A stretch of DNA of 64,000 nt, from IMG/VR virus record IMGVR_UViG_3300015195_000004, positions 1 through 64,000 of that record; one strand, 5' to 3'. Each line of letters starts with the position of its first letter. Positions within the stretch are counted from its first letter, which is position 1. This document shows positions 8,701 to 17,200 of the stretch, piece by piece. The notes below the pieces were generated by a model. That model did no database searches. It was not told the DNA's origin and saw only the letters and a list, made by a program, of their open reading frames with translations. Origin of the DNA: a virus. A program made the position numbers and the translations under genes.

Positions 8701-9473
8701 TGAAGAACTGAAGGAGTTACTGAATGTATTACATCATAAATGTCTACTCCATTTTTAAACAGAGAGATATTGCCTGTAACAGAGGACATGTTAAACTGAT
8801 ATGTGTTAGTGCCGTCTGATATTACAGGACCCCAATCAGCAGTTCCAGTATTCTCAGAAGTCCAGTCAAAGAACATCCAAGAACCAACTGGCATTACGAT
8901 ACCAACTGTACTTACAGAACTGGCGGCAGTTTGTGTATATAAACCACCTGATAAGGACATACTAGGAAAAGCAGAACCAATAATATCACCAGAAGTTAAT
9001 ACTGGAGTAATAGTCTGAAGACTCGATAAGTAATAAGGAAATGCACCTGTTAAGGAATTAGAAGAATTAATTTGTATTGCTTCTACGATGGGAAATTCTG
9101 GTGGGTTAATATTGCCCACATGCGTACGAGTGCCTACGTTAGTAAATTTGGCCGATGGGGCAGACTTTGAGACCTGACCTGTAAAACTTAGAACTTTATG
9201 TTTATCTAAATCTACAGTAACAATTGATCCGCCTACATTTTGGGCATTATTATAGAAGAATTTGAATCCATGTGAACCACCAGGACCAAAAGGAGCAAAA
9301 GAAGAATCTATAGAATAAAGCGATTCCGCAGGAGTGTGATTATCAATTAATATTGTAACTAGGGTTGGGCTGTTTATGCTATCTACTGCCTGAATTACAC
9401 CGACCCCGATGCCACGCACTTGCTGAAGCGGGAGTCCTGTTGGACTGATAATTTTACTTGGGCCACCTAGCAT
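5793..9473 (-). CDS. Large tail/receptor-binding protein, 1226 aa
   Basis: This is a giant beta-rich protein of the tail tip or side fibre. An N-terminal domain (residues 1-100) contains LITxDxH-like and GGSHGFKFFY segments. A lectin-like region (about 140-310) includes WIDGTNYFDFTDSG. A series of fibronectin-III-like repeats follows (VGGSPQPWMEGIRV, YTQRGTLDP, YDLGIRYVDTAGT), then a carbohydrate-binding-like module (about 910-1060) with GYNVGPADASDGSTRT and a small C-terminal domain. The ATG at 9473 has GGGAG 7 bases upstream; a TTG two codons earlier is less likely. It is probably the main host-binding or central tail spike protein. Confidence 0.75.
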   Translation of the reverse strand: MLGGPSKIISPTGLPLQQVRGIGVGVIQAVDSINSPTLVTILIDNHTPAESLYSIDSSFAPFGPGGSHGFKFFYNNAQNVGGSIVTVDLDKHKVLSFTGQVSKSAPSAKFTNVGTRTHVGNINPPEFPIVEAIQINSSNSLTGAFPYYLSSLQTITPVLTSGDIIGSAFPSMSLSGGLYTQTAASSVSTVGIVMPVGSWMFFDWTSENTGTADWGPVISDGTNTYQFNMSSVTGNISLFKNGVDIYDVIHSVTPSVLHTFVFSITFLGGTSYRLKAWIDGTNYFDFTDSGSSLNPNHIYPAFKCTANQVKHLEMDFYGTCDNPLKLDNPSPLTAPVISAVTITYPLSISSGNFYADCAFTVGGSPQPWMEGIRVSDGTGAYIDLPQTSNNQYNALMKLTGNRTISAAFVDLSGAISTIATVGSATYPGVVTGSAGPGTAPVTTQGSTQFSYIENIGALTYDAVANIYLNSGGTSSSSTLAFIELVSAPTGTSTYTQRGTLDPNVSGSYQAIWNDLLNASTYDLGIRYVDTAGTRGSVTTIGTTAQPPIFVVPLPIPTGIPVAPVVQGGSVSLSALVSQVDNNAIAGSLQDITTSLTITNVPQDYSVDRLLWGFRKNAPSPPIPDLSIVKTYALPYFSGDGRGVRTPIRLDATGTYQPSTGNLVIFCFGLGDASLTSDMLGFGYTLATDGVHTSSWVYYKIWDASVDSFPHSLGSTYYTNYIGREVSGVNSSVIVSTMTNTVAGGPGISVPSGSLTSSISASLAIFQIIYLTNDPSPTTPTFTNGFVYDTFSSLDDTGSGNVSTVFSSHLVPTGTGTISTTGTFGSELTSTNWVTTFLLINQGETPSTYDWTDYSYTNLKGLPLPPQTQAEVQTYGQLAVGIPYDFSIQYVSTHNVHGIRTVFQSNYTSPIKLSFPGTVSTANLVVDSGFTKSMWGYNNAGPTGLSTKSGINLNWKFFNIDGINNGYIGKGSDAQGNNFLAVPAVASGLVFRAISEPITVATAQTLMESGYIDATTSSGGSTGGAYIAIVDYTGLATFTTIYAQKHQPAGQRGTIHLDTAFTVPGGVTQVCFMFHSDAMTISSGNLVFALPMLEQNSISTGYNVGPADASDGSTRTPLSVAQVFIHNTGFDASTISTSPTTTAATVVPTSGGGASTFDKQPQGSTRLVQPGSGLQGSVYVQTAFVATSPVWAFLGTYTAGTAISLASNQISVIPDDLNIVIAQQLFS

Positions 9474-9497
9474 AATCAATCTCCCTTCTTATCTATT

Positions 9498-11852
9498 CTA
9501 TAAACTTAACTGAAATGGAATTTTTCTTTGTTCGATTACGCCCGTGTCACTCATAAGCATAATCAACAGAACACAAGGCGTAATTTTGCGCTTGATTCCA
9601 TATACCATCGTCTTAGAGACTGTTGCTCCTGTGTCCCATCCGTAGCGGACTGTGGAGGACTGGCCTAATGCTGCTGCGCCAGGCGTCCCAGTACCATAAA
9701 GAGCCTGTCCTTGAAATCCAGCAGTTGTAGTACCAAAAAAATCACTCATTCCAAATCTACAATTTCCGTAAAGGCTTAATGTTCCTGATGCCCCAGGACC
9801 TTGTGTCCAGGTGTCCGAGAATGCTTGGGCGCTGGTGTATGCAGTGATTCCGTCATGAGTTACCCATGCTGCAGGGCGAAGTAAGGGACGGAAAAATCTA
9901 CGAGATTCTGCTGTGTCGAACGCTGCACGAAAATCATATCCCTGACAACTGGCCCCATAAAGAGAATTTTGGTAGCCTGTAAGGTCCATTACAGTAGCAT
10001 TGCTTGGCGTAGAGCTATTGCCACTATAAACATTTCCTCCCGTTAATGCATTTCCATTAGCTGTTGCTAAAGTAGTTGTGCTGCCAGATACAACATAAGC
10101 ATCTTCAAGAATATACATTGCCCTGAATATCCACAAATGGCTTTGTATCCCTGTTTGGATACCAGGAGCTACTGTGTTAATAGCTATTGTTAAATTGCCG
10201 CCATTCCATTGTGCTAGAACTGGGTTCAAACTTCCGTCTAAAACTGGTTGCCCATTCGAGATGACAGACGTGCCACCTATTGATACTGAGGCTAATAATG
10301 AAGTCTGCCCAATTCCTGTATTAGGTGTGCTTGGAATAGGTGCCCCTGTGTAAGCAGAATTACCACTAATATTAGTCTGTGCTTGTTTCTGCTGCTGCAG
10401 ACGAAGAGTTTGTTTAATATTCTCTCCATCAAATTCCTTAGTAATCTGTTGAATATAGAAATCCTGATTAACACCAGTTTTGTGTTCTCTAACTGTAACA
10501 CAGTCTCCAACCTGAAGTAAGGGATTATATAGAATTTCTATTTCTATGAATACAGTTGGTGTGCCGCCTTGGAATACCTGTGAAGAAGTTAATCCAGACA
10601 TGAACATAACTGCTGATCCTGGGTCCATTCCTCCAACAGTTGCTAAGAGGGCAGAATTTACTTGGTAGTCTGGGAACTGTGAAAATATGTTAATAGAGTC
10701 AACACTATAGGAAATAACCTCTATGGGTTGTGAGTTAATGCCCGTAGCAGAGGCTGTAACAACATTAGTAATATTTTGTGATTGATATTCCACGGGAGCA
10801 GAGAGGATGTCCTTTTGATCCACTAAGGTTACAACAGAAGGACCATCAATTGCTAATTCCCTGAAGTTTAGGTATCCCAATTCATCAAAGAACAGTTGCC
10901 ACTCAACTCCTCTAGGAGAGGTACACTTAGCTATAGTTTTGGCAATATCTAGGATTGAATTGCCTGAGACTGCCTGCATTATAGGAAGCATTGAACCAGA
11001 GTTATCAAACTTGAGGAAGTTAGGAGAGAAATTACCGAAGTCACAGAACAGATGCTTCAGCATTAGTTCGGGAGCCATCGACAGGGGTCTTACGTCTACA
11101 GATACAACAGAGTTGCTAGGAATTGCTGATCCAAAGGTTATAGTGCCTTTTGGGTAGTTTACGGTGTAGGCTAAAGTAGTTGCTGTATTAGCAGGACTAG
11201 CTGCTGTTCCTACATACACTGTTAGGGGAGTAAAATCTGATGCCCAAGCGGGTGCTGTTGTAGAATCTACCATCCAATTGACGGCATCACATATGTAAGT
11301 AGTTAAATCACCAGAAGGATTAGATAATTGATATGCAGAGTTAAAGAAACTAGAAGTCTGATTCCCATAAAGACGAGGAGGAAATTGAGTATAAATATCT
11401 CCATGAAACATTGCAAAGTTATCTAAGGCGTTAATAGTAGCTTTATTTTCTCCATTTTGTGACTGCTGATTGAATGCCTGGTTGATGAAGATACCCTCAG
11501 GAATGGCAGTTTCTATTCCTGCTCCGTCTACAATGCCGGAATAAATCTGTAACCTGTTTGCAACCACGCCCGGAAAGAAGTATCGGCCTAAAGAAGAGGT
11601 TGGAAGAATTGGTGAGGCTGATCCGTCTTGATTAGAAAATACAACATCTGCCGAATCACTTCCGGCCTCAAGAATCTTACTGATCCTCATAGAGAGGATA
11701 TTGTTAAGGATGATTTGTGAGCCAAGCTTACTCTCGTCAACAGTGCCCAGAACGGGGTCAATTAAAGTAGGGGTCTGACAAAAAACCCATGCTCTGGGTT
11801 GTCGAATTGCTGTCCTAAGCAAGCTGGTAAGATTGGCCGAAACTGGCAGCAT
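9498..11852 (-). CDS. Tail hub/baseplate-type minor tail protein, 784 aa
   Basis: The N-terminal 430 residues look like the phage tail hub (gp27-like/prophage endopeptidase tail) superfamily. They include RQPRAWVFCQTPT at the start, NALDNFAMFHG, WQLFFDELGYLNFREL, and LLQVGDCVTVREHK-(x)5-DFYIQQITKEF near residues 470-500, a pattern seen in hub proteins just before the end of the fold. The C-terminal part is Gly/Ser/Thr-rich and probably carries distal domains. It sits between the Dit-like gene and the large fibre gene, as a hub should. No peptidase motif is seen. Confidence 0.72.
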   Translation of the reverse strand: MLPVSANLTSLLRTAIRQPRAWVFCQTPTLIDPVLGTVDESKLGSQIILNNILSMRISKILEAGSDSADVVFSNQDGSASPILPTSSLGRYFFPGVVANRLQIYSGIVDGAGIETAIPEGIFINQAFNQQSQNGENKATINALDNFAMFHGDIYTQFPPRLYGNQTSSFFNSAYQLSNPSGDLTTYICDAVNWMVDSTTAPAWASDFTPLTVYVGTAASPANTATTLAYTVNYPKGTITFGSAIPSNSVVSVDVRPLSMAPELMLKHLFCDFGNFSPNFLKFDNSGSMLPIMQAVSGNSILDIAKTIAKCTSPRGVEWQLFFDELGYLNFRELAIDGPSVVTLVDQKDILSAPVEYQSQNITNVVTASATGINSQPIEVISYSVDSINIFSQFPDYQVNSALLATVGGMDPGSAVMFMSGLTSSQVFQGGTPTVFIEIEILYNPLLQVGDCVTVREHKTGVNQDFYIQQITKEFDGENIKQTLRLQQQKQAQTNISGNSAYTGAPIPSTPNTGIGQTSLLASVSIGGTSVISNGQPVLDGSLNPVLAQWNGGNLTIAINTVAPGIQTGIQSHLWIFRAMYILEDAYVVSGSTTTLATANGNALTGGNVYSGNSSTPSNATVMDLTGYQNSLYGASCQGYDFRAAFDTAESRRFFRPLLRPAAWVTHDGITAYTSAQAFSDTWTQGPGASGTLSLYGNCRFGMSDFFGTTTAGFQGQALYGTGTPGAAALGQSSTVRYGWDTGATVSKTMVYGIKRKITPCVLLIMLMSDTGVIEQRKIPFQLSL

Positions 11853-11882
11853 TTGACATTCTCCTCTCTTCTGTGATACTAT
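11853..11882 (+). promoter_or_regulatory. Promoter of the ligase module, leaderless type
   Basis: TTGACA (11853-11858) is followed either by TACTAT after 18 bases, 6 bases before the ATG at 11889, or by GATACT after 16 bases. Both place transcription start at or next to the ATG. It lies in the start region of the leftward tail gene and drives a rightward module inside the structural operon. Confidence 0.62.
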
Positions 11883-11888
11883 GGCGAT

Positions 11889-12095
11889 ATGAAAAAGGCG
11901 TACTTAATTATGATGCATGATTGGTGTGGAGAATACTCTTCTCCTACTTCTGTAGTTCTATCTCTACATAATGCCGAAGAATTGCAAGAAGAGTATAACC
12001 TGTCTGCTGAACTTGATGCCAAAATTGACCATCCTAAAGATTGGCATGAATATTGCGATTATTATACAATCCAGGAAGTGCCTTTGTATGATTAA
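11889..12095 (+). CDS. Hypothetical protein, 68 aa
   Basis: This small acidic protein (MHDWCGEYSSPT near the start) is of unknown function. It is the first gene of a four-gene rightward module and overlaps the DNA ligase start by 8 bases. No ribosome binding site is visible and the ATG lies at the predicted transcription start, consistent with leaderless translation. Confidence 0.6.
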   Translation: MKKAYLIMMHDWCGEYSSPTSVVLSLHNAEELQEEYNLSAELDAKIDHPKDWHEYCDYYTIQEVPLYD

Positions 12096-12975
12096 ACAGC
12101 CAATGCTTGCAGGCAAAGTAGAGGACATAGACAAACTGAAGTTCCCTGTTCTCGTTACGCCTAAAATAGATGGCATTAGAACGATTACAACGCCCACAGG
12201 GCCTGTCTCTCGTACCTTTAAGCCTGTTCCTAACCTTCATATACGAAAGCTCCTCAGTGCCCTTCCTCAGTGGCTAGACGGAGAGGCTATAATCCCAGAG
12301 GCAGAATTCAATGAAGTATCAGGTGCTTGGAGGAATGAACTAGGAGAACCCAATTTTATTTACATGATATTTGATTATGTTAGAGATGGAAATGAAGTTC
12401 CTTACCATGAGAGGATGCAGGATTTGCAAAAACTATGCTTGGCACAAAAAGGTCACACATTTGTTACTTTATTGTTGCCGGAAATTGTAAACAACAGAGA
12501 AGAGTTACTCATAGCCGAAGAGGCTTATCTTGCTTCAGGTTATGAAGGGCTGATGCTTCGTTCACCTGATGGTCCTTACAAGTTTGGACGGTCAACCTTT
12601 AAAGAGGGCTACTTGCTGAAACTTAAACGATTTAATGACTGCGAAGCGGTAGTTGTAGGCTTTGAAGAACTGATGCATAACGAGAATCCAAAAGAAGAAG
12701 ATGCCTTCGGCAGAAGCAAAAGAAGCGGGCACTCCGAGAATAAAACAGGAACAAATAGACTTGGTTCTTTAATATGCAGAGGACTTAATGAATGGAAAGG
12801 TGTAGAATTTAACATTGGAACAGGATTTGACCAGAAGACTAGAGAAGAAATCTGGCAAAGAAAGAACCTTTATGAAGGCCTACACGTATCATTTACATAT
12901 CAAAAAGGAACAGAAATCACAGATAGGCCTAGATTCCCTGTATTTAGAGGCTTTCGGGCAAAGGAAGATATATGA
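12088..12975 (+). CDS. ATP-dependent DNA ligase
   Basis: This 295-residue ligase seals nicks in duplex DNA using ATP. The adenylation domain shows motif I KIDGIR with the nucleotidyl Lys26, motif III IFDYV (94-98), motif IV EGLMLRS (153-159) and motif V with Lys178/Lys180 (LLKLKRF). An OB-fold follows (SLICR, GTGFDQKTREEIW, residues 228-290). It is a compact phage-type enzyme, like the T7 ligase class, without an N-terminal DNA-binding domain. The ATG at 12088 overlaps the upstream gene, and longer in-frame starts lie inside that gene. A replication gene carried on the opposite strand within tail genes suggests a mobile cargo module. Confidence 0.93.
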   Translation: MIKQPMLAGKVEDIDKLKFPVLVTPKIDGIRTITTPTGPVSRTFKPVPNLHIRKLLSALPQWLDGEAIIPEAEFNEVSGAWRNELGEPNFIYMIFDYVRDGNEVPYHERMQDLQKLCLAQKGHTFVTLLLPEIVNNREELLIAEEAYLASGYEGLMLRSPDGPYKFGRSTFKEGYLLKLKRFNDCEAVVVGFEELMHNENPKEEDAFGRSKRSGHSENKTGTNRLGSLICRGLNEWKGVEFNIGTGFDQKTREEIWQRKNLYEGLHVSFTYQKGTEITDRPRFPVFRGFRAKEDI

Positions 12976-13154
12976 AACTTGATGAATTCGTTAAAGCAGA
13001 AACACAAAAACTTGCAGACTTCTATTACTGGTATCAGTTGAGTGGGGAGGAAGACCTGTTCAAGAATCCTAATGGACATGCAAAATACCCCGCAGTGATG
13101 GCATCTTATGAATGGGCAGCTATGTTGAGAGTGTATAAGGCTAAGAATAAATGA
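12972..13154 (+). CDS. Hypothetical protein, 60 aa
   Basis: This short, probably helical protein (EFVKAETQKLADFYYWYQ) overlaps the ligase stop by 4 bases (ATGA) and the next start by 4 bases. Such tight coupling implies co-expression with the ligase. No domain recognised. Confidence 0.6.
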   Translation: MKLDEFVKAETQKLADFYYWYQLSGEEDLFKNPNGHAKYPAVMASYEWAAMLRVYKAKNK

Positions 13155-13327
13155 AAGTACTATTTGCTATATATTTCCTACATAACCAGCATTTTGGACT
13201 CATAGACGAAAGAATGTGGCATAATTTATATAAACAAGGATTATGTATAGAAGTATATGCTAGTCGTAGTGCTTATGTACAAACTTCTAAAGAGAATAGC
13301 CCAATAATGATTTGTGAACTTAAATAA
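13151..13327 (+). CDS. Hypothetical protein, 58 aa
   Basis: This small protein has an alternating hydrophobic pattern (MKVLFAIYFLHNQHFG and, later, CIEVYASRSAYVQT) that suggests a small alpha/beta fold. It starts by ATGA overlap and its stop abuts the stop of the convergent tail gene with no gap, so the module ends precisely at the structural gene. Confidence 0.55.
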   Translation: MKVLFAIYFLHNQHFGLIDERMWHNLYKQGLCIEVYASRSAYVQTSKENSPIMICELK

Positions 13328-14173
13328 CTAAGTCCCCTGAATCCACAAACTGCCGCCCCAATATCCTGGGAAGGCGGTACCGTATGTAGGAGGGTTCTCC
13401 GTATTATAGGCCACATAATTATTCCATAATGTAAAGCTGGAGGGCAGGTCCTGCGGAAAGCCACTTAAAACTTCAGTCAATAAAGTAGCCGTAGTAGGGG
13501 TGTTTGCAACTGCCCAGTATATTCTTAATTTAGAAAAATATAAACTGCTAGGTGGGGTCCAGGTCAAGTTATAGGCAACATTTGCAGAAGAGGTATGAAT
13601 GTGGGTAACTGTGCCCACAACGGATTCGCTTGTAGCACTTCTTGACGTAAAGACTGTGCTCCAAAGATAGAGGTCTTGCGCCGTAGGAATGAACCCGGCT
13701 GATCCAGAAAGTGTGGCTGTTATGGTTGGGGCTACTAGGGTATTTAGTGGTGTCCCTGTTCCAGAATAGGGCGAAATCACAAGAAAACTTGCCTGAACTG
13801 CCCAAATGTTACGGGTAAATCCTGCAAGCTGTTCACAGGAATCAATACACAGGACGCCCAAGTAACCAGTATTATTTTGGTCAATCATTACGATTGGGCT
13901 AATCTGAGTAAACGGCACTAGTAGCTGAAGCTGAGAGTAGTCAAGTTGGTTCCAACTGATACTGACCTCGGAAACCGGCCCCTCGAAGGCCCCAGTCAAA
14001 ATTGCTGTGGAATTTGTTGTGGCTACGTATTTTCTTAAATTTGCAGGTTTTCTCTTAACGGTGATTGGGTTAAGGTTTACGGTGAAAGTATTACCAGTAT
14101 TAGAAGGATCAAAAAAGGTGTAATAATTTACGGCACCTAGTGTAGTTGGAAAAATCTGATTGAGAGTTGCCAC
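13328..14173 (-). CDS. Distal tail (Dit-like) or minor tail protein, 281 aa
   Basis: Its position directly downstream of the tape measure and before the hub is that of distal tail proteins. The N-terminal part (FTVNLNPITVKRKPANLRKY, WNQLDYSQLQLLVPF) looks like the beta-sandwich that docks on the tail tube. Residues about 145-250 form a fibronectin-III-like domain (TPPSSLYFSKLRIYWA) of the kind that decorates tail proteins. Identification rests on position and style rather than a firm family signature. Confidence 0.6.
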   Translation of the reverse strand: MATLNQIFPTTLGAVNYYTFFDPSNTGNTFTVNLNPITVKRKPANLRKYVATTNSTAILTGAFEGPVSEVSISWNQLDYSQLQLLVPFTQISPIVMIDQNNTGYLGVLCIDSCEQLAGFTRNIWAVQASFLVISPYSGTGTPLNTLVAPTITATLSGSAGFIPTAQDLYLWSTVFTSRSATSESVVGTVTHIHTSSANVAYNLTWTPPSSLYFSKLRIYWAVANTPTTATLLTEVLSGFPQDLPSSFTLWNNYVAYNTENPPTYGTAFPGYWGGSLWIQGT

Positions 14174-14236
14174 AATTATTGTATCCTTTCTTCTTTATCT
14201 TACGTCATATAAGACCCTATTTTAGAGACAAGATAC

Positions 14237-17200
14237 CTATGAAACGTACTGGTATCCACTGTTATTTGCCCGAATATTGTATGCTTGTGTTGATTTAGCT
14301 ATTGTTTTGCCATCCAACTGGGTAGTTGTATTAAGTAGTATAGGTTGTGTACTTCTAGCTGCTGTATTAACTGTTGCAGTGGGTGTTACAGTGCCGGAAT
14401 TAGCATAGTTAGCTGGGTTAGCTGCTGAACCGGGAGTATTATAAGAGCCTGGCATACTAGCCATTCCAGTACCATATTGATTAAATACTACTAATGAAGC
14501 AGCACCGGCATTAAGTCCTCCATTAAAGGCCACTAAACTTTGAGTAGTATTATCTACTGAAGTTAATAAGTCTTTCCAATTCTGTGTAGAACCGGCAATT
14601 ACCTTACCTGAAGCATCAGTTAGCCCCTGTTGTCCGTTGTGCAGTTTAGAGAGGCCTGTAGCTGATCCTCCAGCCGTCTGGGCATTGGCCGTGTTCCATA
14701 GGTCCAATGAGGCTCCTGAGAGGCCTGAGCCCCCCGGATGAGCCTTTACAAACTTGTCTATGTACTGTAGTTCTGATCCGCCTAACCCTTGTTTTAGAGT
14801 AGCGTCCTCTAATACATTACCATTAGCTTGGGTATAGGATTTGCCCGCCACATTAGCTGCTCCTTGAGCATATCCTGAACCGGCAATTTGATCCGGGGTT
14901 AATGTAGCATTCTTCTTAGGACCAAAGAGCCCACCAAGCATTCCGCCTAAAGCAGAACCAATAGATGCCCCTACAGGGCCTCCAAAGGCCATTCCTGCTC
15001 CGCCGCCAATGAGAGAACCTATACCAGAATCTGCAGATGTACCAAAGGCATTAATGATATTACCAGCAGTTCCTATGTAGCTTCCAGTAGTACCTGCTCC
15101 GCCTTTTAGACTACCACCTGCTATAGATAATGCATTTCCTAGAGGAGTTTTACTCATTCCTAATCCCAGGGCTGTACCAATTCCTGCTACTCCACCTAAG
15201 GCTTTGACGGCATTCTCTACTCCACTGCCACCCCCTAAGTTCTGGCCTGTTAAAGCAGAATTACTAATAGAAGCTGAATAAGCTATAGAACCGTTAATAG
15301 GTCCTCCAGGAAACGACCCGCCGCCAGTTAGAGAACTAGTGCTTCCTCCAAAGTCAGCAACAGCCTGCACAAAGTTATTAACATTATTAGTTAAATCAAC
15401 TTTATTACTATCTACATAATCCTGTAAAGCTTTATTAGTTTCCTTTTGTGCTGTATCCTGCCCGCCAATAGAACCTAATAAACTACCCTGTAGCTGCTTA
15501 ATATAATTCTTAACATAGTCTTGGCTAATAGCCTGCATAGTGCCAGCTAAGAATCCTGGGTTAGCTAATTTATCTTTTTGTATCTGTGCTAGCTTTTGTT
15601 CTGCAGTAATCTTCTGCTGTATCTGAATTAGTGCCAATTTTTCATTAGCACTTTGCATAGCTGAATGAGTGTTACTAAGACTATACATCTCTTCTTGGAT
15701 AGTTTTCTGTTGATCTAAGGCAGAGATAGTTTGGTTAATTACATCAATGTTGGTGTTTCTTTTATTCTCACCAAACATAGAATTATTAATGCTTTTCTCA
15801 AGTGACTTACCAATGAAGTCAAACCCGGCACTAACCGCTTTGTACCAATCAGAGGACTGAAGGGCATCTAACTTCTCTTTAAACTGATCTACTGAATAAC
15901 CTACTGATATTACTTCATCATTTAGCCCATGAAGTTGATTAGCTTGTTGAGTTAGTGCAGTATTACCAGCAGTTTCAATAAGTTGATCTTTATATCTAAG
16001 TTGTTCATCCTTAAGTTCACGGATTAGCTTAATCTGGTCTGTAAGGGCCTGTGTGCTCTTAGAGCTACCAGCGCCTTTACCAAATGATAATAAAGTATCT
16101 AAGCCCTTTTGCTGCGCTTCATAAGTTCCCTTAGTCATTGATTCGCCAAGAGACTTAGCAAATTTTGTAGAAGAGTTTTCGGCAGCATCTGCCTTTTCTT
16201 TAGTACTTACATACGTATCATTAATTCTCTGTAATTCTTGTTCATACTTTACACTACCTATAAGAGCTACGGGCCATTGTGACAAAGAAGCCATAGCTGC
16301 TTTTCTATCAGACTCAGCACGATTTTCCATCTTACCAGATAGTGCGGATTTTCCGCCAGAGGATTTAGAATCACCAAACTGCTTGTCTAGTTGAGAGAAC
16401 GCAACAGACTGCGACTTAAGGAGTCCATCAAGATTTGTACTAGCTAAGGTTTCTTTAAATTGTAGAGCATCATCACTAATACCAGACATGTCCTTTTTAA
16501 GATTACTAATTTCAAGTCTAATACGTCTAGCTTCTGATTCAGCCTGATAATATTCGTTTAAGAATCCTTTTCCTTCTGTTGTTCCAAGTCCTGCGGCACT
16601 AGCTTTAGACTTATAAGAATCTGCAAGAGCCTTAAATTGGCCTTCTTGACCTGATAAGCTTCGTATCTCTGCAGTATCAAGTCTGCCCTTTTCTTGGAGG
16701 TCTTTAAGAAGGGGCTTAAGAGTTTCTGAAGTAAGCCCGAAAGTTTGGATTTTCTTTTTATCACTTGCAACAGACTCCTCTATAAGATTTTTATTCTCAC
16801 TTATCTGTTCGTTATAGTCCTGATATTTATTCTTGAGGTCTGATAAGGCTTCTCCAGCTAAGGCATAGTCTTTAAGTTGTCCAGCCCCGCCTTTATTATC
16901 AACAAGATTCCCACCATTTTGTGGATTATTTTTGTTCATAAGTGAGAGTATTCTTGCTTGTGCCGAGGTTAATCTATCTTTTAGTTTAGGATCATATGTA
17001 TTGCCAATATTTTGAACGGCAAGTGTCGCCTCTTGTCCTTGTAAATAACCCGGAACATCGGCAGGAGCACCAAACTGAGTTTGTTTGCTAGTTAAAAATG
17101 CTGCTTTATTAACAAATTCTCTTGTTTCGGTCTGTGTTTTGCCTTTTTGGTCTTGATATTTTCTAGTTGCCCAAACAGGACCACTATTCTGTGCTGCTAC

